From the NCBI RefSeq assembly GCF_017744695.1, contig NZ_JAGIAS010000001.1, forward strand, positions 401,013 to 465,012: a stretch of 64,000 bases of DNA. The letters run 5' to 3'. Made by a program: the position numbers and the translations under genes. Under the pieces are notes generated by a model. The model made no database searches and had not been told where the DNA came from. It worked only from the letters and a program-made list of their open reading frames with translations. Below are positions 17,236 through 25,799 of the stretch, in pieces; within the stretch, counting starts at the first letter, position 1, and each line of letters starts with the position of its first letter. The DNA comes from Dyadobacter sp. Lineage in GTDB: Bacteria; Bacteroidota; Bacteroidia; Cytophagales; Spirosomataceae.

Positions 17236-18160
17236 AAATCGTATGTTTTCTTCTTTGCGTAATGGGCAGAATGCCCCCCAGCGCGTCGCCGGATGCCACT
17301 TTCACGATAGCCCTTTTGAGAAAGACAACTCCCCCGACGTCGGCATAAACCGGATGACTGGCACCGGACATCGGATCAAAGATGTGCCCAAAGCATTGGC
17401 CTGTACTAACCATTTCCCCCAATGCCACTTCACTCATCAGTATTCCGCCGGCAGGCGAAGGCATTTTCCCCTGAAGGTAACCGCTGTCGGCGCGGTGATC
17501 TTCCAGCCAATACGGCTCGGAAAACCGGCTTACCTCTCCATCCACCATCCCCAAAAACCTGAGCAGATTGATCATCCCCGCCACATAGGTATCGACCACT
17601 TGCTGGCGAAACCCGGTTCCACCGCCAAATTCGAGGTAAATGGCCGGAACGTTTGCATCCCGTGCGACCGACAACGTTCGTCCCTGCGGCCGGTAATCGG
17701 TGCCCCAGATCAACAGCATATCGAAGCAGCGGGCCATTTGCCGCTGCACATCCAGCACATGTTCATCAGGATGCAGCATATATCCTGCCAATGGATGGAT
17801 CTCGTAGGTCAACCCTCCGGTGTGCATATCCACGTAATAATCAGCCTGTTCTATCATTGTACTGATCCGGGCGGCATAGGCTTCGGACACCGACCCGTTG
17901 CGGCTACCCGGGCAAACGCGGGCCAAATCCAGCCCGTCGCTCCCCTGCCGTGTCCCGTTCGTGTAAGCGTCGGGATTTACGACCGTAACCACGGTGACCT
18001 GGCCGCGCATGAGCATCGTCGGTAAAATTGCAGCAAGCCTGGCCGCCGCCGCCATAGGCTCGTATTCGTCACCATGCACGCCCGCGGAAATCAGCACGGC
18101 GGGGCCCTGCTGTTTCGCGGCGATAACAGTGGTCAGTACATTTTCAGTGCTCTCCTTCAT
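17228..18160 (-). CDS. succinylglutamate desuccinylase/aspartoacylase-family (M14) deacylase
   Basis: A 310-residue zinc amidohydrolase. Zinc ligands are visible in G-V-H-G-D-E near residue 30 (His and Glu) and in D-M-H-T-G-G near residue 120. The family removes acyl groups from N-acyl amino acids (AspA, AstE). Here it may remove an N-acyl group from an amino sugar acid or a linked amino acid (inference). ATG 18160 is chosen over TTG 18196 because a GGGGGAG ribosome-binding site lies 7 nt before it. The start lies 17 nt inside the SGNH gene. Confidence 0.8.
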   Translation of the reverse strand: MKESTENVLTTVIAAKQQGPAVLISAGVHGDEYEPMAAAARLAAILPTMLMRGQVTVVTVVNPDAYTNGTRQGSDGLDLARVCPGSRNGSVSEAYAARISTMIEQADYYVDMHTGGLTYEIHPLAGYMLHPDEHVLDVQRQMARCFDMLLIWGTDYRPQGRTLSVARDANVPAIYLEFGGGTGFRQQVVDTYVAGMINLLRFLGMVDGEVSRFSEPYWLEDHRADSGYLQGKMPSPAGGILMSEVALGEMVSTGQCFGHIFDPMSGASHPVYADVGGVVFLKRAIVKVASGDALGGILPITQRRKHTIYE

Positions 18161-18944
18161 AGTATGCTCCCCCACAGGTGGGTTGGACTTCGTCAAAAAT
18201 ATTCAGCGTTTTAAAAAGCGTTACGGCAAGGCGCTGGTGCCCGGTGTGATTGGGATGCAACGGGTCATTCAGCCACTCGCGATGAACTGTTTCCGCAGAC
18301 CGGCCCGCGATCTCCGAATTCCATTCGGCATGATGATCCGCCAGGATTACATTTTCGCGCCCGGCCACCTTTCTGATCACTGCCACATATTCGGCAAGCG
18401 ATGCGCGTTCGGGTGCCTTTTCGGCGATAATCGGGTTGGGCGTATGCAGGATCGGCACGGCATTCATCGCCCGAATCTGGGCTACTATTGCTGTTAGATT
18501 GGTTTCAAAATCCGCCAGCGTTACCTGATTACGGGCGCAATCGTTGGTCCCCAGCATAACCGATACCACCCCCGGCCGGAATTGTCCCACGCGCCAATCC
18601 ATGTCATTCAGAATATGACGGGTGGTATGCCCGCTCATGCCGGTATTGACTACGATGTCACCTACCCGCGCCAGCTCCCACCGGAGGCGCTCCGCGAAAA
18701 TTTCGGGATAGCTCCGATGCCCGTGGGTATGCTTGGCACCCTGGGTAATGCTGTCGCCGGTAAAAACCCAGACACCACGTGTTTTGCCACTCAGCAAAGC
18801 CGCTATTTTTTCCAGATCCTCTTCTGCCGAGCATGCTTTCCTGCTGGCACGGGCGTTCGCCCATCCGGGCAGCGCTCCCGCGAACGCACCAGCGAGCGCA
18901 CGCAGGAGAAAAAATCTTCGTGAGCGATGATGACCCTCTTTCAT
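18144..18944 (-). CDS. Tat-exported SGNH/GDSL hydrolase (esterase)
   Basis: This 266-residue protein has the SGNH blocks: GDSIT (nucleophile Ser), a Gly block NTGMSGH, GTND (Asn) and D-P-L-H-P-N (Asp-His). The N-terminus H-R-S-R-R-F-F-L-L-R followed by an Ala/Gly-rich stretch ending AxA-like is a twin-arginine export signal. Sialate O-acetylesterases and other carbohydrate esterases have this fold. With a sialidase-like gene just upstream it likely removes O-acyl groups from the glycan in the periplasm. ATG 18944 is chosen because it gives the signal and lies 8 nt after the sialidase stop. Confidence 0.85.
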   Translation of the reverse strand: MKEGHHRSRRFFLLRALAGAFAGALPGWANARASRKACSAEEDLEKIAALLSGKTRGVWVFTGDSITQGAKHTHGHRSYPEIFAERLRWELARVGDIVVNTGMSGHTTRHILNDMDWRVGQFRPGVVSVMLGTNDCARNQVTLADFETNLTAIVAQIRAMNAVPILHTPNPIIAEKAPERASLAEYVAVIRKVAGRENVILADHHAEWNSEIAGRSAETVHREWLNDPLHPNHTGHQRLAVTLFKTLNIFDEVQPTCGGAYYEGEH

Positions 18945-18952
18945 GTGGCCGC

Positions 18953-20065
18953 TTATTGGTACAACCATTTTTGCGAAAACCGCTTCACATTGGTCACCGA
19001 CAAATGCGTTTTCTTTGCCTGACTTCCGGCGCAATACCCCAGCAACACATCGTTTTTGGTGAAATGGATTGCGATGTAACAGTACCAGCCGTCGGGGTCG
19101 GCTTCGATGTTCCGGGTGTTGACCCAGGTTTTACCATCGTCCTTGGAAATAGCCACCGTCAGCGGCGTGCGCTTATCTTTCGTCTGGGGTTGGCTCCCGT
19201 CGTTGTTATTCCATACCAGTAGCAGGTCCGACGTGCCGGGAATCCTTTTGATAGAAGCCGGCGACAGTGGCGAAGCGATGTTGCTAGCCTCGATATGCGA
19301 CCAGCTGGCACCCCGGTCGGACGAATAGGACAATTGCTGCACACCACCACTGGCACGAATGAACATCATGATCCGGCCGTCCTTCAACTCGATCAGCCCC
19401 GGCTCCTGGGTGATAATCTGAGAATTGTTAGGCACCGCGGGAGACGATTTCCAGGTGGCTCCCTGGTCATCGGAATAGTAGCTGTACAGCGTGGCCTGAT
19501 TCTGCCATTTGCCGTCGATCGCCCGGTGCAACGCGACAGCCATCATCAGCCGGCCATCTTGCAGCTGGATCACCCGGCTGTTGTTCAGCACGAAATAGCC
19601 CTTCTTGTCGGTAATGCAAGGCACAGGAGCGCTCCACGTCTTACCTTCGTCGGCAGAAGTCCTCATCTGGGGAATACAGTCGGTCTCCGAATTCTTTTTC
19701 AAATAAAACAGGGCTATTTTCCCGTTTTTCAACCGGAGGAGCGATACCGACATGACATTCATGTCCCCTTCCCGCTCTACGATCAACTTGTCGGCCGATG
19801 TCCATGTTTTGCCACCGTCGCGGGACAACCTTCCGGCCAGGTAGGCAGGTGCGTGGTCGCTGGTAGAACTGCCGGTGTAACGGCTGTATATAAAGAGGAT
19901 ATCACCGTTTTTCAGTGTGATAAAGTCCCCTTCACTGTTTCGCGGGTTATCCGGGCCGGGGTTGAGCTGCAATGCGAGCTGCGGCTCGCCGGCTGATGGC
20001 TTTTGGGCGTAAATACCGGATGTAACAAGCAGGGACACAAAAGCAGTAAGAATGAATTGTTTCAT
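18953..20065 (-). CDS. sialidase-fold (BNR/Asp-box) exported protein
   Basis: The 370-residue protein has a signal peptide (MKQFILTAF...GIYAQ) and at least five Asp-box motifs of the S-x-D-x-G-x-T/S-W type: SRDGGKTW, SADEGKTW, SDDQGATW, SSDRGASW and SKDDGKTW. This is the six-bladed sialidase propeller. A clear F-R-I-P motif is not seen, although an N-terminal P-R-N-S-E-G segment could supply an Arg. It may be an exo-sialidase or a related glycosidase or lyase. It follows SusD by 32 nt and so is the first enzyme of the operon. Confidence 0.8.
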   Translation of the reverse strand: MKQFILTAFVSLLVTSGIYAQKPSAGEPQLALQLNPGPDNPRNSEGDFITLKNGDILFIYSRYTGSSTSDHAPAYLAGRLSRDGGKTWTSADKLIVEREGDMNVMSVSLLRLKNGKIALFYLKKNSETDCIPQMRTSADEGKTWSAPVPCITDKKGYFVLNNSRVIQLQDGRLMMAVALHRAIDGKWQNQATLYSYYSDDQGATWKSSPAVPNNSQIITQEPGLIELKDGRIMMFIRASGGVQQLSYSSDRGASWSHIEASNIASPLSPASIKRIPGTSDLLLVWNNNDGSQPQTKDKRTPLTVAISKDDGKTWVNTRNIEADPDGWYCYIAIHFTKNDVLLGYCAGSQAKKTHLSVTNVKRFSQKWLYQ

Positions 20066-20097
20066 GAGGTTAAGAGTTTAATTCAGCAATGGTCTGA

Positions 20098-21579
20098 TCA
20101 GTAGCCCGGGTTTTGTTTTACCTGGGGTTCGAGGCTTAATGTAGCCTCCGAAATGGGGAAAAGCAGCAGGTAATCCTTGCCGACACGGTCCTTCAAGGAG
20201 GGGATTTTTTCGAATGCTTTGCCAAAACGCACCAGGTCCCACCATCTTTTTCCTTCAAAAACGAGTTCGAAAAGACGCTCCTGAAGAATGGCCTCGTCGT
20301 TGGCCTGCTTGCTGCCGCTTACAAATACGTGCTGTTTATAGGCTGCGCCATAGGCCCTCTCCCGCACCTTGTTAATTTCAGCGGACGGGTCCTGCCCCAG
20401 TGCATTCTTGGCTTCCGCTTTCATCAGCAGCAGGTCCGCATACCGGTAGAGGATCACGTCGTCAAGGAATAGCCGGACGCCGGAGTTGACAAAACCATTG
20501 AACTTCACGGCAAGCGATCCGACAAATTTGGGGGTACCCGAAGCGGAGGTGTAGACCTCGATAAAGGAGGCTTTCTTTCGGCTATCGTCCGGGGTAAACT
20601 GGCTCCGGATCGTCGCAGACGGCGCCCAGTAATTCTGGCCTGCGGGCAGGCCGATCGCCGCTTTGGTTTCCGCATCCAGGTCGGACGGTAAAAACGCTTG
20701 CGGGAAGTACATCAGGCTATAATGGTTATCAGTCACTTCGATGTCTTTGAAACGTACCGCCATCAGAATCTCCTTGTTGCCTTTATTGGTATAATCAAAA
20801 ATGTCTTCGAATTTGGGGAGCAGGCTTACATCTGCTTTTTCGGCCTCGGTAATGGCCGTCAACGCGGTATTGAAATCGGCCTCGCCCCCGTTGAGCCTCC
20901 TGGCGGTCCAGAGAAATACATCCGCTTTCAGGGCATTCAAAGCCGGCTTCGACCAGAACTGCCGTCCTTGCGCGAGTGCATTGGATTCACCAAAAAGCTG
21001 GACGGCCCGGGCAATATCCTCCTTGATAAAAGAGAAAATCTCGATCACCGGCGTGCGGGGCTTCTGAATGGAGGCCGGGTCGTAACCCTCGGTCGGCTCG
21101 GTCACCAACGGCAGGTCGCCCCAGGTTTTGGCCATGGTGAAGTAGGTAAATGCCCGCATGGTGTACGCCTGGGCGAGAACATTGTTTTTACTCGCCTCAG
21201 AAGTGAAAGCGATTTTCGGCACATATTTCAGGATCAGGTTGGCCTGATGGACAATATAATACATCCCCAGCCAGTTAGGTCCGGCCGTGGTCACGTCCAG
21301 GCTGTTGTCGTGGTAGCGCTCCCGGCCACCGGAGCCCTGCACGCCCAGTCCCATGACCTCGCTGCGGCCTTCACCCCACAGGTACAGGTTTTCCGACGCC
21401 TGTCTTCTCAAAAGCACATACAAGCCGTTCAAAGCGCCATTCGCATCGTTTTCCGTTTTCCAGTACGAGGCCTCCGTGATCACGCTCACAGGCGCGACAT
21501 CGAGGTTTTCGGTGCAGGACTGGTTCACCCCGGCACATAACAGTACCAGGCAGGCCAGCATTTTATATTTCATCTTCAT
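20098..21579 (-). CDS. SusD/RagB-family outer-membrane lipoprotein
   Basis: A 493-residue SusD-like nutrient-binding lipoprotein. The lipobox ends at N-Q-S-C (Cys near residue 22), followed by the typical N-terminal helix region (SYWKTENDA, then LNGLY). The C-terminal segment has the usual family features E-R-L-F-E-L-V-F-E-G-K-R-W-W-D-L and ends with Q-N-P-G-Y. It caps the SusC channel and binds the glycan at the surface. It lies 19 nt after susC. Confidence 0.95.
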   Translation of the reverse strand: MKMKYKMLACLVLLCAGVNQSCTENLDVAPVSVITEASYWKTENDANGALNGLYVLLRRQASENLYLWGEGRSEVMGLGVQGSGGRERYHDNSLDVTTAGPNWLGMYYIVHQANLILKYVPKIAFTSEASKNNVLAQAYTMRAFTYFTMAKTWGDLPLVTEPTEGYDPASIQKPRTPVIEIFSFIKEDIARAVQLFGESNALAQGRQFWSKPALNALKADVFLWTARRLNGGEADFNTALTAITEAEKADVSLLPKFEDIFDYTNKGNKEILMAVRFKDIEVTDNHYSLMYFPQAFLPSDLDAETKAAIGLPAGQNYWAPSATIRSQFTPDDSRKKASFIEVYTSASGTPKFVGSLAVKFNGFVNSGVRLFLDDVILYRYADLLLMKAEAKNALGQDPSAEINKVRERAYGAAYKQHVFVSGSKQANDEAILQERLFELVFEGKRWWDLVRFGKAFEKIPSLKDRVGKDYLLLFPISEATLSLEPQVKQNPGY

Positions 21580-21598
21580 CTGAATCGTCGTTATGGTT

Positions 21599-24500
21599 TT
21601 ACAGTGAAATATTCAAGCCGAGAATAATGGAGCGGGGTATCGGGTACCTTCCCCTGTCGACTCCCCCTTCCTCGGGGTTCAGCCCCTTGTAACCCGTGAA
21701 GTAATGCAGGTTATTGGCCGTCACATTCAGCCGTAAACCATTGATCTTTGCCCTGTTTAGGATCGACTTGGGAATACTGTACGCCAGGGTAAGTTCCCGT
21801 ACGGCCAGGTAATCGCCCTTTTCATAGTACATCGAATTTCCTCCGCCGATACCACCGCGGTACAGGTTGTTTTGTACCTGCTGATCGGCCCAGTAAAACC
21901 GGGGAATGTCCGTAATGTCTCCGGGTTTCTGCCATGACCTTTTCACATCCGAAAGCAACCCTATTTCGCCCTGAAACTGGCCGATCATTTGTGCCCTGGG
22001 ATAATTCTGGATCGTGTGACCGGTCGTGTAGTCCATCCGCAGCAACAGGCTGATCCCTTTGTACTCCAATGAATTGGTAAAACCTCCCGTCCAGACCGGA
22101 TAAGGATTTCCAACATATACCCTGTCCTTTTCGTCGATCACCTTATTTTGATCCGCATCCAGCCAGTTCACATCTCCGCCATATTTGGTCTTGTTGGCAC
22201 CCGTTACCAGGTTGTCCACCGGCCCGGCGGCCGCCTCCTCGTCGGTGGCGTAGATGCTCAATTGCTTATAGGTGTACATGTCGCCGATCCGGCCGCCCTC
22301 CTGCAAGCCGCCCATCCAGGCGTAACCATTGATTGCCGGGTTCCAGACGTAGACACCCCCGATACGGTTGTTTTCAATGCCGTTATAAGGCAGGCTGAGG
22401 ATCTTATGTTTGGTCTGCGCCGCATTGAAGGATACATTCCAGTTGACGGCGCTGCTGGCCGGAAGCACGCGCGCGCTCAATTCGAGCTCTACCCCTTTAT
22501 TTTCCAGACTTCCGAGGTTGGTGAGTACGCTCGAAAACCCGGTCGACATTGGAAGGCTCAGCGAGGTAAGCAGGTTATCGGTAACCCTGCGGTAATAATC
22601 CAAAAGCAAACTGATCCTGTTTCCGAACAGGCCGACATCGGCGCCTACATCAAATGTTTTCGAGCGTTCCCATTTCAGATCCGAATTAGAAATCGTCGTA
22701 TTAAGTACCGCTGCATTGGTCGAGTACTGGTTACCGACGCTGTAATTCCCTTGCGCGGTAAAGTCGCCGAGGCCGCTGATATTACCATTCACACCGTAGC
22801 TTGCCCGCAATTTCACACGCAGGAGATTTTCGGGCAGCGCTTTCCAGAATTCCTCCCGATGCAGGTTCCAGCCGACAGATACACCCGGAAAAACACCCCA
22901 TTGGTTGTTACGCCCCAGGTTGGAAGCGCCGTCGTAACGTGCGCTGAGGGATATCAGGTATTTTTGGTCGAAATCATAATTGATTCTCGAGAAATAGCCG
23001 ATCAGTACCTGACTGCTCTCAGACCCGCCAACCGCAACCGGCTCAGCCGACGCATTCAGGGTAGGTACCAGATCGGACGCTGCCTTTCTGCCGGTCGCGC
23101 TCAGGCCTGTGGCAATGCGGTTGAAATAAGAAATACCTGCCTTTATTTCCAGATTGTGCTTGCCTGCCAGTGTTTTGGTATAGGTCAGTACCCCATCGGC
23201 CTGATACTGCTCGGTTTTATCAAAAGAACCCGTGGCATTGCGCGTATCCACGTACAAGCCCGGTCCATTATAAAATGCTTCCTGGAACGACCGCGCCTCG
23301 ATCGTGGATTTGAACAACGACAGCTGCGGGTCGAAGGAAAGCCCCGGCAAAATATCCCAGTGCGAGCCGATCGCCAGCGTCAGGTTATCGCGATTGTTCT
23401 TGGCTTTGATTTTATTGAGCTGATACACCGGGTTCCCTATGCTCTGGCCGGTCCCGGGCGCGAGCGTCCCATCCTCGTAGGCATATTTTGCGGTTGGGGC
23501 CAGGCCAATGGACCGCTCGAAAAGTGAATTGTCGGAAATACCCTGGTTGTTGCCGGAACTTGAAAACATCAACCGGCTGTAAAACCGGAGCTTGTTGCTG
23601 ACCATCAGATCGCCATTTAAGTCAAAGTTCAGCCTCCGGTATTTGGTGGTAATCGCAATCCCTTCCGCATCCATATAGCCGAGCCCTGCGCTGTAAGTAG
23701 CCTTTTCCGTCCCGCCGCTCACCGAAACGTGATGATTTTGCGATAGCGCCGTTCTGAAAAGAAGGTCCTGGTAGTCCGTCCCTTTAAATAGCAGTGTTTT
23801 ACTGGGATCGACCGGATCGGGCATGCTTTCCCATCCTTCACTGAGCTTATGCTGGTTGGCGGGTGTGAGGTATTGGGTGGTGTAGGCCGTATTATTGGTC
23901 AGGTCATTCCCGGTACCGGAGCTATTGGGCAATGTCAGCTTATTGAGGTTGGCTGGGTTCTTGACCGACGAGGCCACCGTACCCAACCGCTGAAAATAGA
24001 GCCAGTCGCGTGCAGAAAGCAGGTCATATCCTTTGGCAAGGCTCGATATTGTCGCGTCGTACTGGTACGAAACCCGCACTTTGCCGGCCTTTCCCGACCG
24101 CGTAGTGATGATCACCACGCCATTGGACGCCCTGGCGCCATAAATGGCCGTAGCAGCCGCATCCTTCAACACCTGCATCGATTCAATCTCCTCCGAGCTG
24201 ATGTCGTTCATATTGGAACGGATCACGCCATCGATGATGAAAAGCGGCGCCGAGCCGTCCGGATTGTTGATCGATGTCCCTCCCCGCAGGATAATGCGCG
24301 GCGCATTACCCGGCAAACCGGACGTGCTCTGTACCCGCAGGCCAGCGATAGAGCCCTGAAGGGCCGAAGCCGCATTCGCGAAAGGGATGTTTTCAAGCAC
24401 CTTGCTGTCGAGCTTGGAGATGGAGGAGGTGATGTTTTCACGTTCCTGCTTTCCATAACCGACTACCACCACTTCATTCAGGTTGTTCTGGTCGGGTTCC

Positions 24501-24802
24501 AGGACCACGTCGAGCGCAGTCCTGCTTCCGACCCGTTCTTCATGCGTACGATAGCCTACGAAACTAAAGATCAAAATGCTTTCCCCGCCTACGCTAATCC
24601 TGTACTTCCCCTCGGCATCCGTATTCACTCCCTGCTGGCTGCCTTTTACCACGACAGTCACAAAGGGCAGCGGCTGGTTGTCCTGACCGGACTTTACCTG
24701 TCCGGACACTACCAGATCTTGCGCATACACCGCTGAAACCACGAACCACAGGCCCGCGATATTCATCGTTGTTTTGATCGTTTTGCTTTTAATGTAACGC
24801 AT
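21599..24802 (-). CDS. SusC/RagA-family TonB-linked outer-membrane importer
   Basis: A 1067-residue SusC family protein. After the signal peptide comes a carboxypeptidase-regulatory-like domain (residues ~30-110), the TonB-box-like L-N-E-V-V-V-V-G-Y-G and the plug with S-A-L-Q-G and G-A-R-A-S-N-G-V-V-I-I-T-T. The barrel follows and ends in a terminal hydrophobic strand. No N-terminal STN/FecR-type extension is seen, so control is probably by the GntR regulator encoded next to it rather than by an anti-sigma factor. It is the first gene of the 16-gene operon. Confidence 0.96.
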   Translation of the reverse strand: MRYIKSKTIKTTMNIAGLWFVVSAVYAQDLVVSGQVKSGQDNQPLPFVTVVVKGSQQGVNTDAEGKYRISVGGESILIFSFVGYRTHEERVGSRTALDVVLEPDQNNLNEVVVVGYGKQERENITSSISKLDSKVLENIPFANAASALQGSIAGLRVQSTSGLPGNAPRIILRGGTSINNPDGSAPLFIIDGVIRSNMNDISSEEIESMQVLKDAAATAIYGARASNGVVIITTRSGKAGKVRVSYQYDATISSLAKGYDLLSARDWLYFQRLGTVASSVKNPANLNKLTLPNSSGTGNDLTNNTAYTTQYLTPANQHKLSEGWESMPDPVDPSKTLLFKGTDYQDLLFRTALSQNHHVSVSGGTEKATYSAGLGYMDAEGIAITTKYRRLNFDLNGDLMVSNKLRFYSRLMFSSSGNNQGISDNSLFERSIGLAPTAKYAYEDGTLAPGTGQSIGNPVYQLNKIKAKNNRDNLTLAIGSHWDILPGLSFDPQLSLFKSTIEARSFQEAFYNGPGLYVDTRNATGSFDKTEQYQADGVLTYTKTLAGKHNLEIKAGISYFNRIATGLSATGRKAASDLVPTLNASAEPVAVGGSESSQVLIGYFSRINYDFDQKYLISLSARYDGASNLGRNNQWGVFPGVSVGWNLHREEFWKALPENLLRVKLRASYGVNGNISGLGDFTAQGNYSVGNQYSTNAAVLNTTISNSDLKWERSKTFDVGADVGLFGNRISLLLDYYRRVTDNLLTSLSLPMSTGFSSVLTNLGSLENKGVELELSARVLPASSAVNWNVSFNAAQTKHKILSLPYNGIENNRIGGVYVWNPAINGYAWMGGLQEGGRIGDMYTYKQLSIYATDEEAAAGPVDNLVTGANKTKYGGDVNWLDADQNKVIDEKDRVYVGNPYPVWTGGFTNSLEYKGISLLLRMDYTTGHTIQNYPRAQMIGQFQGEIGLLSDVKRSWQKPGDITDIPRFYWADQQVQNNLYRGGIGGGNSMYYEKGDYLAVRELTLAYSIPKSILNRAKINGLRLNVTANNLHYFTGYKGLNPEEGGVDRGRYPIPRSIILGLNISL

Positions 24803-24868
24803 AAAATTTCAAATCATAAAGGTTTATATCGGGAATTGTCAGAAATGCAGAAGAATGATTGGATGTTT

Positions 24869-24883
24869 ATTTGTACTACAAAT
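24869..24883. promoter_or_regulatory. FCD-type GntR operator in the susC-gntR intergenic region
   Basis: ATTTGTA-C-TACAAAT is a perfect 15-bp inverted repeat. Its core TTGTACTACAA matches the FCD/FadR-subfamily consensus TnGTnnnACnA. It overlaps the minus-strand -7 box of susC (24879-24886) and lies about 107 bp upstream of the divergent FCD regulator gene. Binding there would block susC operon transcription. Confidence 0.7.
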
Positions 24884-24886
24884 GTA
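24879..24886 (-). promoter_or_regulatory. -7 box of the susC operon promoter
   Basis: On the minus strand this reads TACATTTG, an exact TAnnTTTG match, leaving a leader of about 70 nt to the susC ATG. The -33 region upstream (CTTTTAT-like) is weak, which suits a promoter that needs help or is controlled. Confidence 0.55.
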
Positions 24887-24933
24887 ATTATAGGATTTTA
24901 ATATAAAAGCGTTTGTCTGAAAATATTATAAAA

Positions 24934-24966
24934 GTTGTCGATGTAGCCATCTTTAACTTACCTTTG
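24934..24966 (+). promoter_or_regulatory. promoter of the GntR regulator gene
   Basis: GTTG (24934-24937) and TACCTTTG (24959-24966) are separated by 21 nt, matching the Bacteroidota housekeeping promoter. The expected transcription start near 24973 leaves a very short leader to the ATG at 24990. Confidence 0.6.
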
Positions 24967-24989
24967 TCCCCAAAAGGAAACTGAGATCA

Positions 24990-25697
24990 ATGAAAGCGAG
25001 CGCACTGGGCCCTATGGAAAGCCTGTCGATGACCGACAGGGTGGAGAACATTCTAAGGGAATATCTGATGGACAATGGTTTTAAACCGGGCGATTCGTTG
25101 CCCAACGAAACCGAGATTGCACAAAAACTGAATGTGAGCCGTAATGTGGTCCGCGAAGCGCTGAGCCGGCTGAGGATGCTGGGCCTGATCGAAAGTCGCA
25201 CGCGGCGCGGGATGATCATGGCGCAACCCGACCTTTTCGCGGGTATTGAGAAGGTCATGAGCCCGTCGATCCTGAGCCATGACAATCAGAAGGATCTTTT
25301 CGAGCTGCGGCTGATCCTTGAAATGGGGATCGCCGAATTCCTGTTCGCCCGCAAAACCGATAAGGACCTCGAAGAGCTCGAAGCGATCGTCAATAAACAG
25401 AAGGGGCTCAAATCGCTCTCGCGGGAAGACGAGATCGAGTTTCATGGCAAGCTGTACGAGATGACGGGCAATGATACGTTCAGACGTTTTCAGACGCTGC
25501 TGTTCCCGGTCTTCGATCACGTATTCAAGGAGTATTTAGAAAAGGGCATCCATACCGATCTGCCCAACCCGGTCTCTCACGCCGATCTTTTCGATGTCCT
25601 CAAAAATGGCACCGCCGCACAATTCCGCAATGCGATGTATGGCCATCTGATGCCGTACTTTACAACAACGCTTCAAAACGGGGTACAGACATCGTGA
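24990..25697 (+). CDS. GntR-family transcriptional regulator, FadR/FCD subfamily
   Basis: The 235-residue protein has an N-terminal winged helix (P-N-E-T-E-I-A-Q-K-L-N-V-S-R-N-V-V-R-E-A-L-style signature, residues ~35-60) and an FCD effector domain. The FCD metal-site histidines are visible in F-H-G-K-L-Y, S-H-A-D-L-F and Y-G-H-L. Such regulators sense organic acids, often sugar acids or keto acids, and repress a divergent operon. The divergent position, 187 bp from susC, and the matching operator make it the likely repressor of the 16-gene operon. Confidence 0.93.
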   Translation: MKASALGPMESLSMTDRVENILREYLMDNGFKPGDSLPNETEIAQKLNVSRNVVREALSRLRMLGLIESRTRRGMIMAQPDLFAGIEKVMSPSILSHDNQKDLFELRLILEMGIAEFLFARKTDKDLEELEAIVNKQKGLKSLSREDEIEFHGKLYEMTGNDTFRRFQTLLFPVFDHVFKEYLEKGIHTDLPNPVSHADLFDVLKNGTAAQFRNAMYGHLMPYFTTTLQNGVQTS

Positions 25698-25799
25698 TAG
25701 CCAGCCCGGTCTGCAAATGATCCGTTCCCGAGCATCGACGATGGTGGCCTATGGCAAGGATTTTTAGCATTGTTTGCTTATCAACAAACAGCTCATGCC

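Noticed and set aside
17129..18025. Plus-strand frame of 298 codons
   Set aside because: Antisense to the M14 deacylase and SDR genes, no protein-like motif.
22148..23527. Long plus-strand frame of 459 codons
   Set aside because: It is antisense to susC, whose protein motifs are unmistakable; the translated text has no domain pattern.
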